Notes: generated by a model not told the origin, from the letters alone. 59,280 nucleotides of DNA from Polaromonas sp. (GCA_013823635.1 PNML01000008.1:1-59280); one strand, 5' to 3'. Positions 1-8,504 are shown, counted from the first letter of the stretch. Numbers and translations: made by a program.

Positions 1-226
1 GGTGGGCGTCGATGAAGACCCCGTCACCGGCAGCCTGAACGCCAGCCTGGCCCAGTGGCTGATGGCCGATGGCCACCTGCCCACCGCCTGCCAACAGGCC
101 TACACCGCCACCCAGGGCCAGGCGCTGGGCCGCGACGGCCGGGTGTTTTTGAGCCGGGACCACAGTGGCCAGGTGTGGGTGGGTGGCGACGTGGCGCCCT
201 GCATACAGGGCACCGTGGCGCTGTGA
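1..226 (+). CDS. PhzF-family isomerase, C-terminal end (partial)
   Basis: The reading frame is open from the left edge of the window to a TGA at 224-226, so only the last 75 or so residues are present. The segment GVDEDPVTGSLNASLAQWL is the C-terminal signature of the PhzF/YddE family of phenazine-biosynthesis-like isomerases, whose active site lies between two similar halves. Family members are about 260-300 aa, so most of the protein is outside the window. The substrate cannot be inferred from this fragment. The stop overlaps the GTG start of the next gene, which suggests translational coupling. Confidence 0.8.
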   Translation, partial: VGVDEDPVTGSLNASLAQWLMADGHLPTACQQAYTATQGQALGRDGRVFLSRDHSGQVWVGGDVAPCIQGTVAL

Positions 227-936
227 GTGCCCCCCTGGCAACCCGCACCTGGGCACCCGGGCTGGACCACCTGGTGGTCGCAGCGCCCAGCCTGGAGCAG
301 GGGGTGGACTGGTGCGAGCGCACGCTGGGCGTGACACCCGGCCCCGGTGGCGAACACCCGCTGATGGGCACACACAACCGCCTGCTGTCGGTGGCGTCGC
401 CCGGGTTCCCACAGGCCTACCTGGAGGTCATTGCCATCCAGGCGGGTGCCCGTCCCTCACTGCCACCCGGCCACCGGCGCTGGTTCGACATGGACCTGCC
501 CGCGCTGCAGCAGGCCCTGGCCCAAGGCGGCCCGCAACTGGTGCATTGGGTGGCGCGGGTGCCCGACCTGGCCGCTGCCCGGCACGCCCTCGCGCCCCTG
601 GCCCTGGACCCCGGCGAACCCGTGACCGCCAGCCGCGCCACACCGCAGGGCCTGCTGCAATGGGGCATCACCCTGAGGCCAGACGGTCAACGCGTCTTGG
701 GTGGGTGCCTGCCCACCCTGATCCAGTGGGGCGACCACCACCCCACCGACCACATGACCGACGCCGGGGTGCAACTGCAATCGCTCACGCTGACCCACCC
801 GTCAATGCCCTTGGCTGCCCAAGCGCTCAACGCCCTGGGGCTGAGCCTGCCGCTGACCACCGCCCCGCAACCCGGCCTGCAGGTGGTGCTGAACACACCC
901 AACGGCCCCGTCACGCTGCGCACGCCCATTCTTTGA
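223..936 (+). CDS. VOC / glyoxalase-like domain protein
   Basis: 237 aa from the GTG at 223, which overlaps the preceding PhzF stop by four bases (GTGA). This start is preferred over upstream in-frame codons because those would run far into the PhzF gene. The opening segment WAPGLDHLVVAAPSLEQGV is typical of the glyoxalase-like (Glyoxalase_3) fold: beta strand with metal-site His, then a helix. A second fold repeat with an LTLTHPSM strand follows near residue 185. Members are often annotated only as VOC family proteins and the substrate is unknown. Coupling to the PhzF gene suggests a shared but undefined role. Confidence 0.75.
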   Translation: MSAPLATRTWAPGLDHLVVAAPSLEQGVDWCERTLGVTPGPGGEHPLMGTHNRLLSVASPGFPQAYLEVIAIQAGARPSLPPGHRRWFDMDLPALQQALAQGGPQLVHWVARVPDLAAARHALAPLALDPGEPVTASRATPQGLLQWGITLRPDGQRVLGGCLPTLIQWGDHHPTDHMTDAGVQLQSLTLTHPSMPLAAQALNALGLSLPLTTAPQPGLQVVLNTPNGPVTLRTPIL

Positions 937-1000
937 AGCAAAACTGGCTCTATCGCATTTTTCACAGCACTTGTCAGCTTCGTTTTTTGAGAGCACCACC

Positions 1001-1981
1001 ATGACCGATCACGCCCTGCACCTGCCCACCCTGGCCGACATCGAGGCCGCGTCCCAGGTCGTGTACCGCTCGTTTCAGGCGACGCCGCAGTACGCCTGGC
1101 CGATGCTGCAGCAACGCCTGGGCACCGAGGTGTGGCTCAAGCACGAGAACCACACACCCGTGGGGGCCTTCAAAATCCGCGGTGGGCTGACCTACTTTGA
1201 CCAGCTCGCACAGCGCGGCGCCTTGCCTGCCGAGGTGGTCAGCGCCACCCGGGGCAACCATGGCCAGAGCATGGGCTGGGCCGCCCGCGAGCACGGCGTC
1301 CGCTGCACCATCGTCGTGCCGCACGGCAACAGCACCGAGAAAAACGCCGCCATGCGCGCCCTGGGCGTGCACCTCATCGAGCATGGCGCTGACTTTCAGG
1401 AAGCCCGCGAACACGCCATGCAACTGGCCACCGAGCGCGGCGCTCACATGGTGCCCAGCTTCCACCCCGATTTGCTGCGCGGCGTGGCCACCTACTGGTG
1501 GGAGCTGTTGCGCGCCGTGCCGCATTTGGACGTGGTGTACGTGCCCATTGGCCAGGGGTCGGGCGCGTGCTCGGCCATTGCGGCCAAGCTGGCGCTGGGC
1601 CGCACGGGGCTGAAAATCGTCGGCGTGGTCAGCGCCCACGCCACCACCTACGCCGATTCGCTGGCGGCGGGCCGTGTGGTGGAGGCGCCCGTCACCACCC
1701 AACTGGCCGACGGCATGGCCTGCCGTGTGGCCGACCCCGAAGCGCTGGCCGTGCTGCTGCCGCACCTGACGCGCGTGGTGCAAGTCACCGATGCCGAAGT
1801 GGCCCAGGCCATGCGGGCGCTGTACACCGACACCCACAACGTGGCCGAAGGTGCCGGTGCCGCCAGCCTGGCCGCGGCGCTGCAAGAACGCGAGCGACTG
1901 CCAGGCCAGTGCGTGGGCCTGACGCTGTGCGGTGGCAATGTGGACGCGGGTGTGTTGGCCCGCGTGCTCACCGTCCACTGA
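1001..1981 (+). CDS. PLP-dependent threonine/serine dehydratase family protein
   Basis: 326 aa. The fold-type II PLP enzyme signature GAFKIRGG carries the Schiff-base lysine (K58 from this start). The phosphate-binding glycine loop appears as TLCGGNVDAG near the C-terminus. The protein lacks a C-terminal ACT regulatory domain, so it resembles the catabolic threonine dehydratase, serine racemase or hydroxyectoine-utilisation dehydratase (EutB) type rather than biosynthetic IlvA. The expected reaction is deamination of a hydroxy-amino acid to a 2-oxo acid. An in-frame TTG at 971 exists, but ATG at 1001 begins where homologues do. The true substrate is not visible here. Confidence 0.82.
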   Translation: MTDHALHLPTLADIEAASQVVYRSFQATPQYAWPMLQQRLGTEVWLKHENHTPVGAFKIRGGLTYFDQLAQRGALPAEVVSATRGNHGQSMGWAAREHGVRCTIVVPHGNSTEKNAAMRALGVHLIEHGADFQEAREHAMQLATERGAHMVPSFHPDLLRGVATYWWELLRAVPHLDVVYVPIGQGSGACSAIAAKLALGRTGLKIVGVVSAHATTYADSLAAGRVVEAPVTTQLADGMACRVADPEALAVLLPHLTRVVQVTDAEVAQAMRALYTDTHNVAEGAGAASLAAALQERERLPGQCVGLTLCGGNVDAGVLARVLTVH

Positions 1982-2082
1982 GGCGGCGGTCGCCGCTGGC
2001 GGTGCGGCGAAGGGGGAACTGGCCGCTGCAAAAGTCGCAGCAGCGACAAGCCGGTTTTCTCCGGCCTGTCCACAATGGCGGC

Positions 2083-2769
2083 ATGGGACACATCTACCTC
2101 ATCCGCCACGGGCAAGCGTCGTTGGGCGCTGCCGATTACGACCAGCTCAGCGAACTGGGGCAACGCCAGAGCGTGCGCTTGGGCCAATACCTGAAACAAC
2201 GCAGCCACGAGCGCGGCCTGCGGTGGGACGCGGTGATGATGGGCAGCCTGCGCCGCCACCGCCAAACCTGGGAGGGCATTGCCCAGGGCGCCGACTGGTC
2301 ACACCAACCCCTGGTGTGGCCCGGCCTGAACGAGTACGACAGCGCCGCCCTGCTGGCCGCCCTGCCCCCCGGTTTGCCCACCGCCGACACCCACACCCCC
2401 GACGGCTTCAAGCGCCATTTCCGCCTGCTGCGCGACGCCCTCACGCAGTGGATGGCGGGCACCATCAGCCCCCAGGGCATGCCCAGCTACACCGACTTTG
2501 TGACCGGTGTGACGGGCGCACTCGCCCACATCCGCCACCACCACCCCACGGGCAACGTGCTGGTGGTGAGCAGTGGCGGCCCCATCGCCACGCTGGTGGG
2601 CCACCTGCTGCGCACGCCAGCGGAAACCACCATCGAGCTCAACATGCAGATCCGCAACACGGCACTCACCGAGCTGGTGTCAGGCCCCCGGCGCCAGCGG
2701 CTCGTCAGCTTCAACACCCTGCCCCACCTGGACGGTGCCGAGCACCAGCCCTGGGTGACTCACGCCTGA
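2083..2769 (+). CDS. Histidine phosphatase family protein
   Basis: 228 aa. It opens with MGHIYLIRHGQAS, the RHG motif of the phosphoglycerate mutase-like histidine phosphatase superfamily; the His in RHG is the phosphorylated nucleophile. The second catalytic His lies in the family's C-terminal region, which here is VVSSGGPIATLVGHLL. SSGG replaces the usual SHGG at this place, so the second catalytic His looks substituted and activity is uncertain. The first Met directly before the catalytic strand fixes the start. It meets the next gene tail to tail with a ten-base overlap. Confidence 0.8.
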   Translation: MGHIYLIRHGQASLGAADYDQLSELGQRQSVRLGQYLKQRSHERGLRWDAVMMGSLRRHRQTWEGIAQGADWSHQPLVWPGLNEYDSAALLAALPPGLPTADTHTPDGFKRHFRLLRDALTQWMAGTISPQGMPSYTDFVTGVTGALAHIRHHHPTGNVLVVSSGGPIATLVGHLLRTPAETTIELNMQIRNTALTELVSGPRRQRLVSFNTLPHLDGAEHQPWVTHA

Positions 2770-3350
2770 GCGGTGGCGGCCGGCGCAACGCCTGTCGGCT
2801 TCATGTCAAACACCAGGCAGGTGGTGGTGGCGTGGGCATACAGCGTGCCGTCCGGCCCCACCAGCTGGGCCTCGGCGGTGGCGAGCTGGCGCCCGCAGTG
2901 GATGACCCGCCCCACTGCCCGCACCCGCTGCACCTTGGGCGTGAGGGCCTTGACGATGTTCACACTCAGCTCGGCCGTGGTGTAAGCCCTGCCCGGTGGC
3001 ATGAGGGTGTGGACCGCACAACCCAGCGCCGAGTCCAGCAGCGTGGCAAACCAGCCACCGTGCACGGTGCCCATGGGGTTGAAGTGGGATTCGCGCGGCG
3101 TGCCCTGGAAGGTGGCGGTGCCCTCGGCCACGGAAATCACCAGAAAATCCAGCGTGGAGGCGATGGCGGCGTGGGGAATGTCCCCGTTCAGCATGGCCTG
3201 CATCACCTGCAAGCCGGTTTTGCCGGCGATTTGCTCGGGGCTCGCCACCCCAGGCCCTGGCCCCGCCAGCAAGGCCTGGCGCACACGGGCCTCGTCGGCC
3301 AGCCAGGCGTCCAGGTGGGATGGCGGAGGGGAATGGTGGTGGGGTTTCAT
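2760..3350 (-). CDS. PaaI-family hotdog thioesterase
   Basis: 196 aa from ATG at 3350. The central segment FNPMGTVHGGWFATLLDSA matches the hotdog-fold PaaI/YdiI thioesterase signature (HGG followed by a helix with an acidic residue), and STAELSVN-like strand TTAELSVNIVKAL follows. The expected role is hydrolysis of an acyl-CoA thioester; the substrate is not known. The N-terminal 60 residues form an extra helical lead not needed for the hotdog core. It is divergent from the MarR gene, with about 50 nt between the two starts, so both could be read from one shared operator region. Confidence 0.8.
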   Translation of the reverse strand: MKPHHHSPPPSHLDAWLADEARVRQALLAGPGPGVASPEQIAGKTGLQVMQAMLNGDIPHAAIASTLDFLVISVAEGTATFQGTPRESHFNPMGTVHGGWFATLLDSALGCAVHTLMPPGRAYTTAELSVNIVKALTPKVQRVRAVGRVIHCGRQLATAEAQLVGPDGTLYAHATTTCLVFDMKPTGVAPAATAQA

Positions 3351-3367
3351 GCTCAGGCTCCAAACAG

Positions 3368-3395
3368 TTGCATATGCAATCATTGTAGGTACAAT
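3368..3395 (+). promoter_or_regulatory. Predicted sigma70 promoter and palindrome of the marR gene
   Basis: TTGCAT at 3368-3373 and TACAAT at 3390-3395 are separated by 16 nt and fit a sigma70 promoter. The -35 lies within a perfect 12-bp palindrome, TTGCATATGCAA (3368-3379), a plausible MarR-type operator. The -10 ends only six bases before the marR ATG at 3402, so the transcript would be leaderless or nearly so. The palindrome also sits just upstream of the divergent thioesterase start. Promoter and operator roles are inferred. Confidence 0.5.
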
Positions 3396-3401
3396 TGAAA
3401 C

Positions 3402-3872
3402 ATGTTGCCCCCACCGACTGACACCTCCGCGTCACCCGCCCCACCACGGGGCTGCACCAACCTCAAGCTGCGCCAGCTGACGCGCCGCGTCACCCAGCAC
3501 TACGACCAACACCTGGCGCCCCTGGGGCTCAAAATCACCCAGTACTCCCTGCTGGCGCACCTGGACAGGCTGGGGCCCCTGGCACCCGGCGAACTGGCGC
3601 GGCGCATGGAGATGACCCCCTCCACCCTGACCCGCAACCTTCAGCCACTGGTGGCCGCGGGTTGGGTCACGCTGGGGGCTGGGGCCAATGCGCGCAGCCG
3701 CCAGGCGCACATCACCCCGGACGGCCGGGCACTGCGCACACAGGCACAGACACAGTGGAAGGCGGCACAGCTGGCGCTGAACGCCAAGTTGGGTGTGGCC
3801 ACCGTGGCGGCCTTGCACACGCTGCTGGACCAGGGGCTGGCGGCGTTCCACGACACGGCCGCCGCCGACTGA
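3402..3872 (+). CDS. MarR-family transcriptional regulator
   Basis: 156 aa winged-helix protein. After a Pro-rich lead it shows the MarR dimerisation helix (LKLRQLTRRVTQHYDQHL) and the DNA-binding region LARRMEMTPSTLTRNLQPL with the following wing. It probably represses itself and the divergent thioesterase, because the intergenic palindrome overlaps its own predicted promoter; this is inference. The ATG at 3402 is the first Met and follows the predicted -10 by only six bases. The ligand is unknown. Confidence 0.85.
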   Translation: MLPPPTDTSASPAPPRGCTNLKLRQLTRRVTQHYDQHLAPLGLKITQYSLLAHLDRLGPLAPGELARRMEMTPSTLTRNLQPLVAAGWVTLGAGANARSRQAHITPDGRALRTQAQTQWKAAQLALNAKLGVATVAALHTLLDQGLAAFHDTAAAD

Positions 3873-3877
3873 AGGGG

Positions 3878-4771
3878 TCAGCCGCGCGGGGGAGCGGCCG
3901 GGTTGGCCGGTTTTGTCGGGTAAGCCGTGTGCGGGTTCAGGGTGTGCGGCGGCAGGCCATCCACCTCCACCAGCAGGCGGGCCAGGCCACGGCCGGCGGC
4001 CTGCACCAGGGCGTGGCCTTTTTCGGGCGTGGCGGCGGCGGCGTTGCCCACGGCGCCCCAGGGGTTGTAGTCCTGCATTTGCCACGCCAGCTTGGCGCTG
4101 CGGCCATTGCCGAGCACCTCGCACTGGCGGGCGCGGTCTTGCGACGCGGAGGCGAAGTGTTGCGCGGCCGCCATGTCCACCCGCCCGGGCGCCAGCGCCA
4201 GCATCATGGAGGTTTCGACGTCACCAGCGTGGATGCCAAAGCGGTGCTCGTCGGGCGGGAACAGGGCGTTCACATCTTGTCCGGCTTCGTCCAGCAGGGG
4301 CAGCGCGTACCAGTTCACGCAGAACACCAGCATGCCCAGGCGGGCACGCAGGTCGCGGGCAACCACGTCCATGATGCCCACATGCCCGCCGTGCGCGTTG
4401 AACAGCACGAGCTTGCGCACACCCGTGGCGTGGACCGACTCGGCGATGTCGGCCCACAGGCGAATGACGGTCTCGGCCTTGAGCGTGAGCGTGCCGGCAA
4501 AGGCCGCGTGCTCGGGGCTCAGGCCCACGGCCTGGGTGGGCAGAAACAGGGCGAGCAAGTCAGCGGGCAGGTGCGGCAGGCAGGCCGCCACCACGCCGTC
4601 CACCAGGCGTGTGTCCACACACAGGGGCAGGTGGGGACCATGTTGCTCCGTGGCGCCCAGTGGCAGCACGGCAATGGTGCGGTCGGTGTCCAGGGCGTGT
4701 GCCTGGGCGGTGGTCAACTCAGCCCAGTATCGGGGTAACGGGTGGGCAGGCAAGGTCGGGGCGTGGCGCAT
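3878..4771 (-). CDS. Creatininase-family amidohydrolase
   Basis: 297 aa. It carries the family's metal-binding N-terminal motif LGATEQHGPHLPL (Glu and His ligands), a conserved Asp in VDTRLVDG, the NAHGGH loop and a further acidic region HAGDVETSMML. These are the ligands of the binuclear metal site in creatininase-like proteins, a family that also includes MftE and ArfB. Length is usual for the family (about 240-300 aa). True creatinine hydrolysis is not implied. It begins nine bases after the ComFB stop on the same strand, so the two are probably co-transcribed. Confidence 0.8.
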   Translation of the reverse strand: MRHAPTLPAHPLPRYWAELTTAQAHALDTDRTIAVLPLGATEQHGPHLPLCVDTRLVDGVVAACLPHLPADLLALFLPTQAVGLSPEHAAFAGTLTLKAETVIRLWADIAESVHATGVRKLVLFNAHGGHVGIMDVVARDLRARLGMLVFCVNWYALPLLDEAGQDVNALFPPDEHRFGIHAGDVETSMMLALAPGRVDMAAAQHFASASQDRARQCEVLGNGRSAKLAWQMQDYNPWGAVGNAAAATPEKGHALVQAAGRGLARLLVEVDGLPPHTLNPHTAYPTKPANPAAPPRG

Positions 4772-4780
4772 GCGGGGGTG

Positions 4781-5065
4781 TCAAGCGGCGCCGTCTGACG
4801 GTGTCTGACGGGCGAGCACCAGCGCCATGGCCTCGGTGATGGCGGCGTCCATGGCCACGTCGCTGTGGTGGCGCTCGGTTTCGGTGAGGTAGAACACCAG
4901 GTCCACATCGTGGCGCACATAGCGGGCGGGCAGCTTGTTCAGGGCCACGCAGGCCATGTCGGCCACCATGTCGGCGGTCACATCGCGTCGGTCGCGCACG
5001 CGTCGCACCACCTCGTCCAGCACCAGACGCTCGTAATAGTTGTGGATTTGCTCGATGCTGCTCAT
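4781..5065 (-). CDS. ComFB-domain protein (late competence development protein family)
   Basis: 94 aa. The segment SIEQIHNYYERLVLDEV and the following DMACVALNKLPARYVRHDVDL match the ComFB family, with its LPxRY core and short all-helical fold. ATG at 5065 is chosen because AGGAG lies about eight bases upstream; a longer in-frame start at 5107 has no such site. ComFB-domain proteins are linked to competence and have recently been reported to bind cyclic dinucleotides in cyanobacteria. The gene follows a PilZ gene on the same strand (104 nt gap), which is consistent with second-messenger signalling. No com gene cluster is nearby. Confidence 0.75.
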   Translation of the reverse strand: MSSIEQIHNYYERLVLDEVVRRVRDRRDVTADMVADMACVALNKLPARYVRHDVDLVFYLTETERHHSDVAMDAAITEAMALVLARQTPSDGAA

Positions 5066-5169
5066 GCCTTGCTCCTGGGGTGGGGTCTGCGAATCGGTGG
5101 TTGGCATTACACCAGCGGCGGCCAGGGCTGGCAACCCGAAGCGCCGTGCCCGCGCACGGGTGTGTGCCC

Positions 5170-5541
5170 TCACACCTCGTGGTCTTGGATGAGGCTGGCC
5201 AGATCGCGCTCGAGGATGTTGTGGTCGCCCACGTTCAACTCCACCAGGCGCCGCAGGTGGGTGATGCTGTCGAGGTCGATGTTGTCGCAGCGCAGGCCCA
5301 CGCGGTCGCCGTCCACATGCACGGCGGTGCACCACATGTCGATGTGGGTGTCGGCATTGAGGTGGAGGAACAACTGGCATTTGCTGCCACGCTGACCCGT
5401 CCACGCCTGGGGCATTTGCAGCAGGGCGCCGCGCAGGGAAATGTCGAGCAATTCGGCCTGGAACTCACCGTCGGGCGTGACCAGTCTGGCCGATGAATGG
5501 AAGGCTGCACGCCAGAAGTAACGTCGCTTGCTGGGGATCAT
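5170..5541 (-). CDS. PilZ-domain protein
   Basis: 123 aa single-domain protein. It has both c-di-GMP-binding motifs of PilZ: an RxxxR at the N-terminus (RRYFWR) and DxSxxG in LLDISLRGALL. The remainder is the PilZ beta barrel. It is therefore probably a cytosolic c-di-GMP receptor that acts through a partner protein, perhaps in motility or surface attachment; the partner is not visible. The ComFB gene lies directly downstream on the same strand. Confidence 0.85.
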   Translation of the reverse strand: MIPSKRRYFWRAAFHSSARLVTPDGEFQAELLDISLRGALLQMPQAWTGQRGSKCQLFLHLNADTHIDMWCTAVHVDGDRVGLRCDNIDLDSITHLRRLVELNVGDHNILERDLASLIQDHEV

Positions 5542-5698
5542 GGGGCATGTACCTCGCTGGGGTCTGGGCGCAAGGGTCCGGCGGACCGAGCCGCCAGACG
5601 ACAGGGGTGCGCCGCAAGGACAAGTCTAAACGGCAAGACACGCCAGGGCGCACCCGCATCGGGGAGGTGGGTGTGATCTCCTTGGCGCAGAAAGCACA

Positions 5699-5737
5699 TT
5701 TTCATAGCTGAATATTTAATTACATAAAGCGATGAAA
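5699..5737 (+). repeat. Degenerate AT-rich dispersed repeat, copy 1
   Basis: One of six look-alike segments in this window (others at 23653, 37654, 46270, 52760 and 56847). Aligned without gaps, copies share a TAGC core near position 7, an AT-rich middle, and GCG exactly 24 bases after the start of TAGC. In this copy the tail continues as GAAAGCCATTTTC, similar to the tail of the copy at 52760. It lies in the narX upstream region and could affect that promoter. Found by eye. Confidence 0.45.
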
Positions 5738-5811
5738 GCCATTTTCGCTTGAAATTTTCCCCACACAACACCGCCTGTCGGCACCATGAAAACTTGGTTA
5801 CGCTACACACC

Positions 5812-7761
5812 ATGCTGTCCAACGCCTCGCTGTCGACCAAACTCATGCGCATTGGTGCGGGGCTGTTGGTGGTGGCGTTGGCCTCCATTGGACTGACGCT
5901 GTGGGTGACCTGGCAGCTGGAGGGCGGTGCCGCCGCCGTGAACGAGGCTGGGCGCATGCGCATGCAAACCTGGCGCCTGACCAGTTCGGTGCAGGCCCAT
6001 GTGTCGGATGCCGAGGTGGCCAAGCTGGTCAGCCAGTTTGACCGCAGCCTGGAGGTGTTGCGCCACGGCGATGCCAGCCGCCCCCTGTTTGTGCCTTGGG
6101 ACGAGGGCGTGAGCCGAGAGTTCGCCGCAGTGGAGTCGGTGTGGGAGGTGCAGCGCAGCCTGTGGCTGCAGAAAAACGGCCCCGACGCCATGGCGGCACT
6201 TCGGGCGGCCGACGCGTTTGTGGAAGCGATTGACCGGTTTGTCCTGGGCATTGAAAAGCAGCTGTCTGGCCTGACGGCCATCCTCAACCTGTTCCAGTTT
6301 GTGATGATGGCGCTGGCCATCGGGGGTGCGGTCATCATGCTCTACACGGGCTACCTGTACGTCATCAACCCGCTGGCCCACCTGCGCCAGGGCCTGAAGC
6401 AGCTGGAATCGGGTGACTTCTCGGTGCGGGTGGATGTGGACACGCGCGATGAGTTCGGTCAGGTGGCCGGTGGGTTCAACCGCATGGCGGCCACGCTGCA
6501 GTCGCTCTACGGCAAGCTGGAAATCCAGGTGGAAAACAAGACCCGGCGCATCGAGGCGCAGCGGGCCCGGCTGGAAGCCTTGTACGAGGTGAGTGCGTTT
6601 TTGGCCGAGGCCAACACCATCCAGGAGCTGTCCCAGGGGTTTTCCGCCCGGGTGCGGCGAATCATGAAGGCCGACGCCGTGGCCGTGCGCTGGTCCGACG
6701 AAGCCAACCAGCGCTACCTGATGCTGGCCGCCGACTGCTTTCCGCAGGACATGGCCGACGAGGAACGCAGCCTGCTGGCCGGTGCGTGCGCCTGTGGCAA
6801 CCTCAAGCCCGATGCCCGCACACGCGTCATCCCCATCTTGAACCAGGAGGCGGCGCCCATGCAGCGTTGCGCCAAGGCGGGGTTCAAGAGCATTGTCAGC
6901 GTGCCGGTGCGGCTGCAGCACCGGCTGATCGGTGAAATTGACCTGTTCTTTCGCACGTCAGCCACGCTCAGCCCGGATGAAGCGGAGCTGCTGGATGCCC
7001 TGGCCAGCCACCTGGCCAGCGCGCTGGAAGGTCTGCGGGCGGCAGCCCTGGAGCGCGAGGCCGCCGTCGGCGAAGAGCGGGCGCTGATTGCCCGGGAGCT
7101 CCACGACTCCATTGCCCAGTCGCTGGCGTTTCTGAAAATCCAGGCCCAACTGCTGCGCACCGCGGTGCACAAGGCTCAGCCCACCCAGGTTCAAACCACC
7201 CTGGACGAACTCGACACCGGCCTGCGCGAATGCATCAACGACGTGCGCGAGTTGCTGGTGCACTTTCGCACCCGCACCAACACCGACGACATCGAGGCCG
7301 CACTGCAGGAAACACTGCAAAAATTCCAGCACCAGACCGGGTTGCCCGCGCGGCTCCAGGTCACCGGAGACGGTCTGCCCCTGCCCGCAGACGTGCAGGT
7401 GCAGGTGCTGCACGTGCTGCAGGAGGCGCTGTCCAACGTGCGCAAACACGCATCGGCCAGCCAAGTCACCCTCACCGTGACCAAAGGCAACGAGTGGCGC
7501 TTTTCGGTGCGGGACGATGGCATGGGCTTTGACCCGCAGCATTCGCGGGGTGAATCGCACGTGGGCATGAAGATCATGCGGGAGCGTGCCGATCGCATCG
7601 GCGCACGGGTCAACATCATGTCCACGCCCCACCAGGGCACCACCGTTCAGCTCACCCTGCCGCCCTACCCGGTGGCCGCCACGTCGGCCTCAGCAGCAGG
7701 CCCCGAGTCTTTCAACCTGCCCCGCATGTCCCACACCGCACCGGAAAATTCACCCACATGA
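5812..7761 (+). CDS. narX: Nitrate/nitrite sensor histidine kinase NarX
   Basis: 649 aa. TM1 about residues 13-35, then the periplasmic P-box NEAGRMRMQTWRL (44-56) that binds nitrate/nitrite in NarX and NarQ. TM2 is about 157-184, followed by HAMP to about 238. A GAF-like module (about 258-405) contains Cys309, Cys326, Cys328 and Cys353. The HisKA_3 H-box ARELHDSIAQSLAFLK has phospho-acceptor His431, and the HATPase part ends with DDGMGFDP. ATG at 5812 starts the first membrane helix; the upstream TTG at 5749 adds an unlikely lead. The stop overlaps narL by four bases, so kinase and regulator are co-translated. Confidence 0.95.
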   Translation: MLSNASLSTKLMRIGAGLLVVALASIGLTLWVTWQLEGGAAAVNEAGRMRMQTWRLTSSVQAHVSDAEVAKLVSQFDRSLEVLRHGDASRPLFVPWDEGVSREFAAVESVWEVQRSLWLQKNGPDAMAALRAADAFVEAIDRFVLGIEKQLSGLTAILNLFQFVMMALAIGGAVIMLYTGYLYVINPLAHLRQGLKQLESGDFSVRVDVDTRDEFGQVAGGFNRMAATLQSLYGKLEIQVENKTRRIEAQRARLEALYEVSAFLAEANTIQELSQGFSARVRRIMKADAVAVRWSDEANQRYLMLAADCFPQDMADEERSLLAGACACGNLKPDARTRVIPILNQEAAPMQRCAKAGFKSIVSVPVRLQHRLIGEIDLFFRTSATLSPDEAELLDALASHLASALEGLRAAALEREAAVGEERALIARELHDSIAQSLAFLKIQAQLLRTAVHKAQPTQVQTTLDELDTGLRECINDVRELLVHFRTRTNTDDIEAALQETLQKFQHQTGLPARLQVTGDGLPLPADVQVQVLHVLQEALSNVRKHASASQVTLTVTKGNEWRFSVRDDGMGFDPQHSRGESHVGMKIMRERADRIGARVNIMSTPHQGTTVQLTLPPYPVAATSASAAGPESFNLPRMSHTAPENSPT

Positions 7762-8504
7762 CGGCGACCCATCCCCCCCGAATCCAGCTGCTTGTGGTGG
7801 ACGACCACTCCCTGTTCCGTCGTGGCCTCAAGGCCTTGCTGGCACAAGACCCACGTTTTGACGTGGCCTGCGAGGCCGCCGATGTGGGCGAAGCGCTGCG
7901 TTGCGTGAACCAGAACAGGCCCGACCTCATCCTGTTGGACAACCACCTGCCCGGGGTGCGGGGCATCGAGGCCATCCCGTCCCTGAAGGAGGCGGCGCCC
8001 GGCACCCGCATCCTGATGCTCACGGTCAGTGAAAACGAAAACGACCTCGCCGCTGCCTTGCAGGCCGGGGCCGATGGCTACCTGCTGAAAACGGTGGAGT
8101 CGGACCAGCTGTGCGACGCCATCGTGAAGGTGCTCGACGGCGAATCGGTGGTCAGCCCGGAAATGATGACCAAGCTGCTGCAGGTGTTCCGTCAACAGGG
8201 GGGCGGCACCCCCACGGTAAAGGCCAACCCCACGGCCGCTCGCACCCCGCCCACGTCCACGACAACCCCAGTGGGCACGGCTGGTGGCAGCGAGGCGGCG
8301 CTGGGCCTGCTGTCGGCCAGGGAACGTGAAATCCTGCTGCTGATCGCGCGGGGCGACAGCAACAAACTGATTGCGCGCGCACTGGACATTGCCGAGACCA
8401 CCGTGAAGATCCACGTCCAGCACATCCTGCGCAAGCTCAACCTCACCTCGCGCGTGCAAGCGGCAGTGTTTGCCGTCAACCACGGCCTGCAATCGCCGGG
8501 CTGA
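7758..8504 (+). CDS. narL: Nitrate response regulator NarL
   Basis: 248 aa. The N-terminal receiver domain has the acidic pair VVDDH, phospho-acceptor Asp61 in LILLDNHLPG, and Lys in YLLKTV. A Thr/Pro-rich linker (about 150-175) precedes the LuxR-type helix-turn-helix (LSAREREILLLIARGDSNKLIARALDIAE is cut here to its parts: LSAREREIL, then SNKLIARAL, then TTVKIHVQHILRKL). The order and the overlap with narX identify it as the NarL partner. It should control the downstream transporters and narGHJI. The linker is longer and more polar than in E. coli NarL. Confidence 0.93.
   Translation: MTATHPPRIQLLVVDDHSLFRRGLKALLAQDPRFDVACEAADVGEALRCVNQNRPDLILLDNHLPGVRGIEAIPSLKEAAPGTRILMLTVSENENDLAAALQAGADGYLLKTVESDQLCDAIVKVLDGESVVSPEMMTKLLQVFRQQGGGTPTVKANPTAARTPPTSTTTPVGTAGGSEAALGLLSAREREILLLIARGDSNKLIARALDIAETTVKIHVQHILRKLNLTSRVQAAVFAVNHGLQSPG

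Noticed and set aside
937-1000. AT-rich gap before the dehydratase gene as repeat copy or start region
   Set aside because: No TAGC...GCG spacing, and the TTG at 971 is a poorer start than ATG 1001.
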